Source: JBHIYN01 sp041984235
GTDB taxonomy: Bacteria > Pseudomonadota > Gammaproteobacteria > Ga0077536
Reading direction: 5' to 3'
Length of the DNA: 64,000 bases
Assembly (NCBI GenBank): GCA_041984235.1
Contig: JBHIYN010000009.1
Coordinates: 1 to 64,000 of the forward strand
A program made the position numbers and the translations under genes. A model generated the notes under the pieces. The model was not told the origin of the DNA and did no database searches. It was given only the letters and a program-made list of their open reading frames with translations. Positions 1 to 8,132 of this stretch are shown piece after piece; within the stretch, counting starts at the first letter, position 1, and each line of letters opens with the position of its first letter.

Positions 1-328
1 CAACAGCAAATACCGGGCACGGGTGACACCGGCCAAGCGGGGCAGGGGAGGCCAGCCTGCCACGACTGCGGATCCGGAGGAGCGGACACCGGGCGAACGC
101 CGCGCTGCGATGACCTGGGCGCAGCGTTTGAAGCGGGTTTTCGGGATCGACATCGAGAGCTGCGCGGCCTGTGGCGGTGCAGTGCGGATCATCGCCTGCA
201 TTGAGGACCCCGACGTCGTCGAGAAGATCCTCACCCACCTGGATTCGAAAGCGCCGCAGTCCGAAGGCACCCGGCGTCCGCCATGCCGAGCGCCGCCGCA
301 GCGGGGGCTGTCCGACGAGACCGGGTAA
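1..328 (+). pseudogene. IS91-family transposase, C-terminal part (cut by window edge)
   Basis: The frame is open from base 2 and ends at a TAA at 326-328. The translated tail contains WAQRLKRVFGID followed by CAACGG and IIACIED, the pattern I know from the C-terminus of IS91-type (HUH, Y2) transposases, where the CxxCGG cysteines close a zinc-binding segment. The catalytic tyrosines lie upstream and are outside the window, so I cannot tell whether the full gene is intact. Its position directly before a shortened monooxygenase gene suggests it took part in assembling this island. IS91 elements move by rolling-circle replication and can carry adjacent DNA. Confidence 0.72.
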
Positions 329-588
329 CGCCAAGAGGAGCTCGATTGGACCGTGCCGTCCGTGACGCGGCAACGGCGTCGCCTGTCCAGGGAACCGGCG
401 CGCGGGGCAGTGCGGCGTCGGCGAGGCCGTTGCCGGGGAGAATTCCGAGGCGTGGCGCCGATCTGCACGCTGCTGGACGGTCCCGCCCGGTCTCCCGACG
501 GTTGGTGCCGGCGCCAATCAGGTCCTGTCAGGCGAAACCACCCGTTGTCGAGCTACCAAAATGGCGGTTTATACGTCCTACACGCCCG
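329..588. other. Gap between transposase tail and monooxygenase gene
   Basis: An open frame on the plus strand runs through this stretch into the monooxygenase, but its translation is arginine/proline-rich, low in information and unlike the N-terminus of the oxygenase family, so I do not annotate it. The stretch may hold the terminal part of the IS91-type element; I cannot identify its exact end. The last 28 bases contain an ATG at 561 in another frame that encodes MAVYTSYTP and then runs out of frame with the oxygenase. Confidence 0.4.
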
Positions 589-1995
589 ATGGATCCGTTC
601 AAGACCACCGTCGGTGAATATTTCAAGATGGAGCTTGAGAAAGAAAACCGGCACTACGCGATACTGGAGGCCGCGAGCCGGCTGAGCAGCGGCGAGGCCG
701 ACCCCCGGTGGATGGAAGGCATGAAGTTCGGCTTGTCGAATCTCTCCGCCATCGAATATTCGGCCGGGCGCCAGATGGGCCGCATGGCCAGAACGGTCGC
801 GCCGATGGAACTGCGGCAGGGCTACATGATGCAGGTGCTGGACGAAATGCGGCACACGCAGCTCGAGATGAACACCTTGCGTCATCATATGCGGAGCTGG
901 CGTGACCCGGCGGGTTACGACGTTGCGCTGCACGCCGCCGGTAGCAGTGTCGGCGGCGGCATCTTCCGCGCCATGTGCGAGGATTTCATGACGTGTGATC
1001 CGGTCGAGACGTCGCTTGGCCTGCAGGTCTTCGTAGAGACGGCGTATTCGAACGTTTTCTTCGTCGGGCTGTCCTCGGCGGCGGCCGCCCATGGCGACGA
1101 TATGCTGGCGTCGACCATGCTTACGATCCAATCCGACGAGGCGCGGCACATGGCAAACGGCTGGGCGACCTTGTCGACCTTGCTGCAGGACGACCGCAAT
1201 ATCCCGCTCATCCAGGATGCGCTCGACAAGTGGTCGTGGCGAACCCACATGAGCTTCGGGATCGGTAACAACCTGTTTGCCGACTATTTCGTGCGCAATC
1301 GGCAGGAATCCGCCAAGGAAATGAACATGCGGTGGCTGTTCGACGAGTTCTATGGCGGTTTCTATCAGAAACTCGAGCAATACGGCATCAAGCAGCCGAA
1401 GCATCTCGATCGCATGATCTCGGATCAGGACTGGCTGTCCCATTCGGGCGCTGTTTACCTCTTCGGTGCGTGGCCGGTGTTCTATCACCGCTTCGATCCG
1501 ATGACGGCGGAGGACATGGACTGGTTCGAGAAGAAATATCCGGGCTGGTACGAGAACTACGGTTCGTTCTGGGAGGCCTACAATCAAATGACGAACCCCG
1601 AAGACTGCGCATTGATTGTCAAGGAACTCGGTGGCCTGCCGAACTTCTGCCAGGTGTGTCAGTTGCCGACGATTTTCCCGACACCACAGAACAACACCGG
1701 CCGTTCGCATGTCCACAACGGCGAAAACTTCATTTTTTGCTCGGACGGTTGCCACGAGATCTTCGTCAACGATCCCGATCACTACCAGGGCTTCGAAGGT
1801 TTTCTCGATCGGTATGCCGGTTTCGACCTCGCCGACGTAACGCTGGACATGGGCTTCGTACGCGAAGACGGCAAAACACTGATCGCGCAGCCCGTGCTCG
1901 AGCCCAAGCGGATGTGGACGCTCGACGATTTGCGCCGCTGCGACTACGAGGTGGTCAAGCCGCCGCCGCCGCCGGTCGCAGAACTCGCCGCGTGA
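589..1995 (+). CDS. Soluble diiron monooxygenase hydroxylase alpha subunit, propane-monooxygenase type, N-terminally short
   Basis: Hydroxylase large subunit of the bacterial multicomponent (soluble diiron) monooxygenases, closest in pattern to propane monooxygenase PrmA/MimA. These enzymes insert oxygen into C-H bonds of alkanes, phenols or ketones. With ATG 589 as start, the diiron ligands are Glu56, the DEMRH pair Glu86/His89, Glu150 (VETAYSN) and the DEARH pair Glu184/His187. The C-terminal region has the CxxC pairs and the GYVR-like and MWTLDDLR segments typical of the PrmA type. Homology starts at DPFK, whereas relatives carry about 40 more residues. A start at 561 would give MAVYTSYTP but needs a one-base shift to join. 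The stop overlaps the reductase start (GTGA). Beta and coupling subunits are not present, so activity from this copy alone is doubtful. Confidence 0.85.
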   Translation: MDPFKTTVGEYFKMELEKENRHYAILEAASRLSSGEADPRWMEGMKFGLSNLSAIEYSAGRQMGRMARTVAPMELRQGYMMQVLDEMRHTQLEMNTLRHHMRSWRDPAGYDVALHAAGSSVGGGIFRAMCEDFMTCDPVETSLGLQVFVETAYSNVFFVGLSSAAAAHGDDMLASTMLTIQSDEARHMANGWATLSTLLQDDRNIPLIQDALDKWSWRTHMSFGIGNNLFADYFVRNRQESAKEMNMRWLFDEFYGGFYQKLEQYGIKQPKHLDRMISDQDWLSHSGAVYLFGAWPVFYHRFDPMTAEDMDWFEKKYPGWYENYGSFWEAYNQMTNPEDCALIVKELGGLPNFCQVCQLPTIFPTPQNNTGRSHVHNGENFIFCSDGCHEIFVNDPDHYQGFEGFLDRYAGFDLADVTLDMGFVREDGKTLIAQPVLEPKRMWTLDDLRRCDYEVVKPPPPPVAELAA

Positions 1996-3014
1996 CGGTC
2001 ACCGTCACGCTCGAGCCCTTCGGCATCGAATTCGAGTGCGGAGAGGATGAGACGATCCTCTCCGCTGCGCTGCGCCAGGGCATCGGGTTGCGCTACGGCT
2101 GCAAGCATGGTGGTTGCGGCACGTGTAAGGCGCAGGTGACGCAGGGCGACGTCGATGTCGAAGAGGCTTCGGGTTTCGCGTTGATGGAGTTCGAGCGGGA
2201 CGCCGGTGTGGCACTGTTGTGCACCGCGTATCCGCTCGAGGACGTCGTCATCGAGCTCGAGAACTACGACGAAGCGGAGTTGACCGCCGCCCGGCCCATT
2301 CGCGAATTCGATTGTCGTGTCGAGCGGGTAGGGCCCATATCGCGTGATATCTGGCGCCTGCTGTTGAATGTCGATACGCCCCCGTTCGAGTTCGATGCGG
2401 GACAGTTCGTCGAGGTCAACGTCACGGGCTCGGACGAGTGGCGCGCGTACTCCATGGCGAATGTGCCGAGCTGTGGCAATCAGATCGAGCTGATGGTCAA
2501 GCACATTCCGGACGGGTGTTTTTCCACGTTCATGGCGGAGACCCTAGCAGCCGGCGATCCGCTGCGGCTGCGGGGTCCGTACGGCCAATTCAAACTGAGC
2601 GAAGGGTTCGCGCCTATCATCATGGTCGCAGGCGGTTCAGGGATGGCGCCGATCCTGTCGATGTTGCGGCACCTTGGTGAGCAGGCCTCGCAGCGCGAGG
2701 TCGTTTTCTATTACGGTGCGCGCACGCGGGAGGACCTCATTTGCGACGAGGAGATCGCGCAGGCCGCCGCGGCACTGACGTCATTTACGTACATCCCGGC
2801 GTTGTCCGAAGCGGGGACGAATGACGGCTGGGATGGCGAGACGGGCTTGATCACCGAAGTGATCGACCGGCGCTCGGACAACCTGCGCGGATCGGAAGCG
2901 TACCTGTGCGGTCCCGCGCCGATGATCGATGCGGCGATTGACGTGCTGAAAGCGAAGGGCATGTTCGGCACCCGGATCAGGTTCGACAAATTCGTCAGCA
3001 CGCAGGGCGCATGA
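1992..3014 (+). CDS. Monooxygenase reductase: 2Fe-2S ferredoxin plus FAD/NAD(P)H domain
   Basis: Electron-transfer partner of the preceding hydroxylase, carrying electrons from NAD(P)H through FAD and a plant-type 2Fe-2S cluster. The 340-residue protein has cluster cysteines C37, C42, C45 and C77 (YGCKHGGCGTC ... LLC), then an FAD-binding RAYSMAN motif, a GGSGMAP nucleotide-binding loop and a C-terminal YLCGPAPM segment, the complete order for this family. The GTG start overlaps the alpha-subunit stop by four bases, so the two are translationally coupled. In known propane-monooxygenase operons (alpha, reductase, beta, coupling protein) a beta subunit should follow; here only 137 bases separate it from a convergent Rieske gene. 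The gene itself appears intact and full length. Confidence 0.9.
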   Translation: MTVTVTLEPFGIEFECGEDETILSAALRQGIGLRYGCKHGGCGTCKAQVTQGDVDVEEASGFALMEFERDAGVALLCTAYPLEDVVIELENYDEAELTAARPIREFDCRVERVGPISRDIWRLLLNVDTPPFEFDAGQFVEVNVTGSDEWRAYSMANVPSCGNQIELMVKHIPDGCFSTFMAETLAAGDPLRLRGPYGQFKLSEGFAPIIMVAGGSGMAPILSMLRHLGEQASQREVVFYYGARTREDLICDEEIAQAAAALTSFTYIPALSEAGTNDGWDGETGLITEVIDRRSDNLRGSEAYLCGPAPMIDAAIDVLKAKGMFGTRIRFDKFVSTQGA

Positions 3015-3151
3015 TTCCACACGGAGCGATGCCCGGAGCGCCAGCGTGATCCGTGAAAATCTGTCAATCGAGGCGCAGCGAGTGGGGGTTGGTGGTTCCG
3101 AACGAGCGAGCCGCGGTTCGTGAGATCGGAAGTCGCGCACGAAGCTGCGCG

Positions 3152-4315
3152 TTACAACCGGCCGATACTTTTGGCGATTTCGCTTTCGAAATGTATCAGC
3201 GCCGGTTCATTACGCCCGAATGTACAATGCGTCATCGCGCCGCTCGCCAAACCCCGCTGGATACTTTCCACACCGGGAATGTCCTCCTCGATCACCGTCC
3301 GCACCGCCAGGTCCATGTTGCGTTCCCAATGATCTTTCGCCGACGCCGTTTCCGCCGGTTCCGGAATGTAATAATCCATCTGCACCATGCATTCGTCGAC
3401 CTTGCCGGCGACGGGATAGGCACGCCAGAGCTCGACGTGGTCGCGCTGCATCACCAGGCAGGTGTTGGGAAACAACAGATATACCAGCGCGGAATGGGGC
3501 AATATGTCCCAGGCCTCCTCGGGTTCGGCGCGCAAGTCCTCGATCGATTTGCGGATTACCGCCGCCCGGAGATTCTGGCCGTAGGTATCGAGCAGACACA
3601 GGTTGTGATAGAGGAGCGGGCCGACCGTCGTCGGATGCAGGGGGGCGAAATGATACGGCTCGAGAAAAGTATCGAGCATCAACTTCCAGTTCATCTTGCG
3701 GTGCAGGCGGCGCTGGGTGTAGGGGTGGTAATTCTCGAAGCCGTACGCCGCGAGATCTGCGACCAGACCACCGTTCGCACCACCCAGTTGGGCGTCGATA
3801 TCGATCGCTTTGTCCGGGGTCGGGCAGACCCAGATCATGCCGTGCTTTTCCACTACGGGGAGCGCGGTGAGGGCGTGTTCTGATTTGTCGACGCCGGGGA
3901 AGCTTGCCTCGTCGGGGATAATCCGAAGGCGGCCGTCGAGACCGTAATTCCACGCATGGTACGGGCAGACGAGGCCCGCCTGGGCCCGGCCGCAACCGGA
4001 TACCAGTTTGGAGCCGCGGTGCCGGCAGGTGTTGTAAAAAGCATTTATCTCCCCGCTGGTGTTTCTGACCAGCAGTATGGGCAGACCGGTATCATCGTTA
4101 GTGATGAAGTCGCCCGCATTGGGCAGCTCGCAGGAAAAAGCGGCTAACAACGGGTAGCCTCTGAACAGGACGTCCTGTTCCAGGGCCAGCCAGTCCGCCG
4201 ACGTGTAGGAATCGACGGGACTCAGGTAAACGTCGTCGACCCGGGTGGTATCGTCATTTTCCAGCAGATCGAGGGCGCGCCTGACCAGCTCGATACTCGT
4301 GTCCCGTTTCATCAT
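3152..4315 (-). CDS. Rieske non-heme iron oxygenase, alpha subunit
   Basis: Aromatic-ring-hydroxylating-dioxygenase-type large subunit of 387 residues. The Rieske cluster ligands are C97-x-H99 and C117-xx-H120 (CRHRGSK ... CPYHAW). The mononuclear iron site is LEPYHFAPLH, with His222 and His227. The residue two before the first His, which bridges to the neighbouring Rieske cluster and is usually Asp, is Glu219. A bridging Glu is known in carnitine-oxygenase (CntA)-like members, so the substrate could be a small acid or quaternary-centre compound, not an arene; this is inference. It is the last gene of the ligase-mutase operon, 61 bases after the GTPase gene, with a GAGGTG ribosome site that fits a start at either of two adjacent ATG codons (4315 or 4312). 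No dedicated reductase lies in the operon. Confidence 0.88.
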   Translation of the reverse strand: MMKRDTSIELVRRALDLLENDDTTRVDDVYLSPVDSYTSADWLALEQDVLFRGYPLLAAFSCELPNAGDFITNDDTGLPILLVRNTSGEINAFYNTCRHRGSKLVSGCGRAQAGLVCPYHAWNYGLDGRLRIIPDEASFPGVDKSEHALTALPVVEKHGMIWVCPTPDKAIDIDAQLGGANGGLVADLAAYGFENYHPYTQRRLHRKMNWKLMLDTFLEPYHFAPLHPTTVGPLLYHNLCLLDTYGQNLRAAVIRKSIEDLRAEPEEAWDILPHSALVYLLFPNTCLVMQRDHVELWRAYPVAGKVDECMVQMDYYIPEPAETASAKDHWERNMDLAVRTVIEEDIPGVESIQRGLASGAMTHCTFGRNEPALIHFESEIAKSIGRL

Positions 4316-4376
4316 TTACACCTCGGTGAAATACCGGTCGGCGTGCTCCGGCCATACGGACGGATATCATCGTTTT

Positions 4377-5348
4377 TCACGACTTCACGGCCGCCGCGAC
4401 TTCACCGCAACCGCCGGTCGCGAAAGCAATCGAAAGTGCATCTGCCGGATCGATCTGTCCGGACAGGATCCGCTCGCACAGCGCTTCGATTTCCACCTCC
4501 GGTTTTGCCGCCAGGCTTCGGCGTATCCGGTTCTCGGCCTCATCGACCAGCAGACGAATGGCCTGACGCCGGTTGCGCGCCGCTTGCGCCTCCGGCGTCA
4601 CCGTCGCCAAGCGCGCTTCGATCTGCGCGAGCAGTTCGCCAATCCCGGAACGTTCGCGCGCGGCGGTCTGCAGCACCGCCACGTGTTGTGCCTCCGGCCG
4701 GCGCAGTTGGAGCATACCCTCGAGATCCCGCACCGTGCGATCCGCGTCCGGCAGGTCGGACTTGTTGACCACCAGAATGTCGGCGATCTCGAGAATGCCG
4801 GATTTGATCGCCTGCACCTCATCGCCGAGCCCCGGTGCGTTGACCACGACGTTGACATCCGCGATCTCCGCAATCTCCGTCTCCGACTGACCGGCGCCGA
4901 TGGTTTCGATCAGGATGTACGGCCAGCCCGCGGCCACGAACAGATCGACGATAGCGTGGGTCGAGCGGCTTACGCCGCCGAGATGCCCGCGCCCGGATAC
5001 CGAACGGATGTAGACGTCGTGGTCGGACGTGTGCGCGCCCATGCGCGTGCGGTCACCCAGAACCGAGCCGCCGCTGATCGGGCTGGACGGGTCGACGGCA
5101 AGCACCGCGACTCTCTTGTCCGCCGCCCGCAATTCCGCGACGAGCGCATCGATCAAGGTCGACTTGCCCGCGCCCGGGGGACCGGTAATGCCGATCACGC
5201 AAGGCGGCCTGTGCGACTGACGGATGTTTCGGTGCAACAACAGTCCGCTTTCGGTGCCGGCCTCGACGAGCGATATCGCCCTTGCCAGCGCGCCGGTGTT
5301 ACCGGCCTTCAGCCGCCCGGCCAGGACGTCCAGCGCTTGACGGCTCAC
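4377..5348 (-). CDS. MeaB/ArgK-type GTPase chaperone of the B12-dependent mutase
   Basis: G3E-family P-loop GTPase of 323 residues that loads and protects adenosylcobalamin-dependent acyl-CoA mutases. It has a Walker A GPPGAGKS at about residues 56-63, AVDPSSP in switch I, an ETIGAGQSE segment and an NKSD base-specificity motif near residue 203. The GTG start lies only three bases beyond the stop of the mutase large subunit, so co-translation is likely, which matches the known habit of MeaB genes sitting beside their mutase. In the isobutyryl-CoA mutase fusion IcmF the same G-domain is fused to the mutase; here it is separate. The length is normal and all motifs are intact. Confidence 0.93.
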   Translation of the reverse strand: MSRQALDVLAGRLKAGNTGALARAISLVEAGTESGLLLHRNIRQSHRPPCVIGITGPPGAGKSTLIDALVAELRAADKRVAVLAVDPSSPISGGSVLGDRTRMGAHTSDHDVYIRSVSGRGHLGGVSRSTHAIVDLFVAAGWPYILIETIGAGQSETEIAEIADVNVVVNAPGLGDEVQAIKSGILEIADILVVNKSDLPDADRTVRDLEGMLQLRRPEAQHVAVLQTAARERSGIGELLAQIEARLATVTPEAQAARNRRQAIRLLVDEAENRIRRSLAAKPEVEIEALCERILSGQIDPADALSIAFATGGCGEVAAAVKS

Positions 5349-5351
5349 GGA

Positions 5352-7034
5352 TCAGGCGGCGATCAGCGGGTGCCCGAAGCCGAGTTCGTCGCGCAGACAG
5401 GCGACGATTTCGCCATGCGTGACACCGGCCACCGCCGCGTTCACGACTTCGGCGAAGACGTTTTCATGCTCCGAGGCCGCCGCGCGCCGCAATGCCGACA
5501 GCGCCTTGCGTACCGCGCTCTGCGAGCGCGCCGCCTTGTACGCCTTGAAGGCCTCGACATGCTGGCGCATCACCGCGGGATCGGGCCGGTAGGGCGGCGG
5601 CTCGTCCAGTGCTTCGCTTCCGTCCTGGTAGCAGTTGACGCCGACGAGTTTCTGCTCGCCGCTGTCGATGCTGTCCTGAAAGCGCAGCGCGGACTCGCCG
5701 ATTCGCGCTTGCACCAGGCCGGTCTCGACGGCCTTGTACATGCCGCCCGCTTCGTCGACGGTCGCGATGATCGCCTCGATTTCCCGCTCCATCGTGTCCG
5801 TCAACGACTCGACGTAATAGGAACCGCCGAGCGGATCGATGACGTCGCACAGGTGCGCCTCTTCGCGCAGGATATTTTGTGTGGCGATCGCGATCTTCGC
5901 GGGACCCTCGGTCGGCACCGAAGTCACTTCGTCGTAGGAGTCGGTGTGCATGGATTGCAGCCCGCTCAAAATGCCGGCGATGGCCTGGGTCGTGACGCGC
6001 GCGATGTTGTTCAGGGGCTGTTGCGCGGTCAGGTCGACCCCCGAGGTCTGGCCGTGGAACTTGAAGCGCCAGGAGCGCGGATCCTTCGCACCGAGGCGTT
6101 CGCGCGCGAGCCGCGCCCAGATCCGCCGTCCGGCGCGGAACTTCGCGACCTCCTCGAAGAAGCTGACCGAAATGTCGAAGAAAAACGTGAATCGCGGCAG
6201 CACCACATCCGGGTCCATGCCGCGGGCGATGCAGTCCTCGGCATACTGGAGCGCGGTGGACAAGGTGAAACCCATGCCTTCGGCCGGTGTCGCGCCGGCC
6301 TGCTGCATGTGCTGGCCGACCACCGATACGGGATTCCAGTTCGGCACGTGTTCGCGGCAGAAGGCGATGTGGTCCAGCAGCATCCGGCGCGAACCCGGCA
6401 GCGACAACCGGTAAAACATATGGTTGGCCGCGAAATGAGAGATGTAATCACTCTGGTTCGAGGTTCCGGTGACGCGGTCCCAACTTATCCCGCGCCGCTT
6501 CGCGACGCCGAGCACAAAGGCCAGCAAGGTGAACGGCGAGGGGTCGTTCATCGCCGTCGATATGTCGCCGATGGAGACACCGTCGAGCGCGGCGTCCATG
6601 TGATCGACGGTGTTGACCACCGTGCCGCAGGTTCCCAAGAGCGGCGCCTGCACCTCGTCGCAGTCGACGCCGCGAAATACGGAGTTGCACGGGATAAGGC
6701 TGATCGCGGTGGCGCCCGCATCGAGGATCCGGCGCACGCGGCCGTTGTAGTCCGCCGGCGTGCCGAGACCGATCAATTGCCGCTGCGACCAGGTGCGGCC
6801 GCGATGCATGGTCGGATAGATCCCCCGGGTGTAGGGCGCCTGTCCCGGGAACCCGAGTTCGGCCAGGTAGTCCCCGCCGGACCAGTCTTCCGGAGTATAA
6901 AGCGGCTTCACTTCGATTCCGGACCGGTTGCGGATCACCCGTTCCCGGCCGATTTGCCCGGCGTAGTCCTGTGCCCAGGTATCGCGGGCTTCCTCGAACC
7001 CGGGAAGCGTCATTTGCTCGAATTGTTTGTCCAT
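5352..7034 (-). CDS. B12-dependent acyl-CoA mutase, large (catalytic) subunit with unusual substrate pocket
   Basis: Adenosylcobalamin-dependent carbon-skeleton mutase, TIM-barrel subunit only (560 residues), paired with a separate B12-binding small subunit. Family features are IYPTMHRGRTW (residues 72-82), the catalytic His242 in GQHMQQAGAT, FHGQTSG and SMHTDSYDE. By alignment to Propionibacterium methylmalonyl-CoA mutase, Tyr89 corresponds to Leu87 and the carboxylate-binding Arg207 to Ala203. The LSVAFDLPT segment is replaced by ISLIPCNSVF (111-120), so the position of the Asp that binds the hydroxyl in 2-hydroxyisobutyryl-CoA mutase is Ile114. A pocket of Leu, Ile and Ala argues against methylmalonyl-CoA and for a hydrophobic branched acyl group, for example pivaloyl/isovaleryl-CoA. 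That substrate is inferred; membership in the mutase family is certain. Confidence 0.9.
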   Translation of the reverse strand: MDKQFEQMTLPGFEEARDTWAQDYAGQIGRERVIRNRSGIEVKPLYTPEDWSGGDYLAELGFPGQAPYTRGIYPTMHRGRTWSQRQLIGLGTPADYNGRVRRILDAGATAISLIPCNSVFRGVDCDEVQAPLLGTCGTVVNTVDHMDAALDGVSIGDISTAMNDPSPFTLLAFVLGVAKRRGISWDRVTGTSNQSDYISHFAANHMFYRLSLPGSRRMLLDHIAFCREHVPNWNPVSVVGQHMQQAGATPAEGMGFTLSTALQYAEDCIARGMDPDVVLPRFTFFFDISVSFFEEVAKFRAGRRIWARLARERLGAKDPRSWRFKFHGQTSGVDLTAQQPLNNIARVTTQAIAGILSGLQSMHTDSYDEVTSVPTEGPAKIAIATQNILREEAHLCDVIDPLGGSYYVESLTDTMEREIEAIIATVDEAGGMYKAVETGLVQARIGESALRFQDSIDSGEQKLVGVNCYQDGSEALDEPPPYRPDPAVMRQHVEAFKAYKAARSQSAVRKALSALRRAAASEHENVFAEVVNAAVAGVTHGEIVACLRDELGFGHPLIAA

Positions 7035-7037
7035 CTC

Positions 7038-7475
7038 TCAGCCCTCGTACATCGCTGTCTTGTCCGATTGCGCGGCGCGCGCCAGCCCCGTTGCGCACGT
7101 CACGATGGTTTCCCGGCTCGCCCCGGGGCCGAGGATCTCGGCGATCCCCGCCTCCCGCAGCATCGCCTGCTCCGGCTCCGGCACGATCCCGCCGACGATC
7201 ACCCGAACGTGGTCCAATCCGCCTTCACGCAGGGCCGCCATGAGTTCGGGCAGAATCAGATGATCGGTGGCGAGCGAGCTTACGCCGATCAAGTCGACGT
7301 CTTCCTGCAATGCCAGCTGCACGACCGCCTCGACCGACTGCCACGGCGGCGTGTAGATGACGTCCATACCGGCGTCGCGCAAATAGGCGGCGACGATGCG
7401 GCTGCCGCGGTCATGGCCGTCGAGGCCGATCTTTGTCACGAGTACGCGCGGAGGGGAATCAGACACATCGTTCAT
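7038..7475 (-). CDS. B12-dependent acyl-CoA mutase, small (cobalamin-binding) subunit
   Basis: A 145-residue cobalamin-binding domain protein. The base-off/His-on motif is DGHDRG (Asp19, His21, Gly24), followed by VSSLATDH and GGIVPEPE, the three loops that hold the nucleotide tail of B12. His21 should be the lower axial ligand to cobalt. It ends three bases before the large-subunit gene, so the two form an alpha2beta2-type mutase like isobutyryl-CoA and 2-hydroxyisobutyryl-CoA mutases, not a single-chain enzyme. I chose ATG 7475 because the upstream in-frame extension runs into the TetR gene and has no family similarity. Confidence 0.92.
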   Translation of the reverse strand: MNDVSDSPPRVLVTKIGLDGHDRGSRIVAAYLRDAGMDVIYTPPWQSVEAVVQLALQEDVDLIGVSSLATDHLILPELMAALREGGLDHVRVIVGGIVPEPEQAMLREAGIAEILGPGASRETIVTCATGLARAAQSDKTAMYEG

Positions 7476-7483
7476 GGTTTTCT

Positions 7484-8122
7484 CTATTTCGGGTCCAGGG
7501 TGTTGCGCAGGTAGCCGACGAAGATCGAACCGATCTCGGCCGGCGTTTTCCGTCCCGGCCGATACCACGTCTGTGCGCCGTTCAGCGCCCCCAGCAGCAT
7601 CAGCCGCAACATTTTCGGATCGGCCTCGCCCGGCAACTCCAGGGCGTCCAATACTTCGGCAAACGTGTTTTCGTATTCGTCGCGCGATGCGCGCAGTTCG
7701 TCGTAGATTTCAGGTACCTGCGCCGGCGAGATACCGACGATGACGCGCGCGTAATCGCTCTGATCGAGAATGGTTTCGAGATGCGCGACGACGACTGCTT
7801 CCACGCGGTCCCAGGGATTCTCGTCTTCGGCGTGCCTGGCCGCGGCCTTCCGCACCCGGTCCTTGACGTGCGCGACCCCGGTTTCGTAAACGGCGAGCAG
7901 CAGCTTCTGTTTCGACGAATGATGGTAGTAGACCGAGCCCGGGAGCATGTCGCACGCGGCCGCGACCTCGCGGATCGTCGTGTCCCTGTAGCCGCGTTCA
8001 GCGAACAGGCGCGCCGCGTTATCGAGCAGCGGCTGCCCGCGGTTGTTCGAGCGCTGGCGTGGTACTTGAGTCTCGTTCGATCCGGTTCGCGCTTCGTCGG
8101 TGTCAGTGGTCGCTGCCGGCAT
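7484..8122 (-). CDS. TetR/AcrR-family transcriptional regulator
   Basis: A 212-residue one-component regulator. The N-terminal helix-turn-helix lies at roughly residues 30-75 (LFAERGYRDTTIREVAAACD ... GSVYYHHSSKQ), with a longer ligand-binding domain behind it. The start at 8122 lies ten bases past the ligase stop; earlier starts would overlap the ligase. It is embedded inside the operon between the ligase and the mutase small subunit, which suggests autoregulation of the whole unit. The likely effector is the acyl-CoA made by the ligase or a product of the mutase, by analogy with TetR proteins that sense acyl-CoA; this is inference. A candidate operator sits at 9807-9824. Confidence 0.88.
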   Translation of the reverse strand: MPAATTDTDEARTGSNETQVPRQRSNNRGQPLLDNAARLFAERGYRDTTIREVAAACDMLPGSVYYHHSSKQKLLLAVYETGVAHVKDRVRKAAARHAEDENPWDRVEAVVVAHLETILDQSDYARVIVGISPAQVPEIYDELRASRDEYENTFAEVLDALELPGEADPKMLRLMLLGALNGAQTWYRPGRKTPAEIGSIFVGYLRNTLDPK

Positions 8123-8132
8123 TACGGTCACC

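Noticed and set aside
283..588. In-frame upstream extension of the diiron monooxygenase alpha subunit
   Set aside because: The translated part is arginine/proline-rich and has no likeness to the N-terminus of the family.
3015..3151. Possible remnant of the monooxygenase beta subunit after the reductase
   Set aside because: Only a 25-codon frame from GTG 3047 exists, with no recognisable beta-subunit sequence.
5352..7034. Naming the mutase as methylmalonyl-CoA mutase
   Set aside because: The carboxylate-binding Arg and the Tyr that define that specificity are replaced.
4245..7514. 1089-codon plus-strand open frame
   Set aside because: It is antisense to MeaB, mutase and Rieske genes; high GC leaves long empty frames open.
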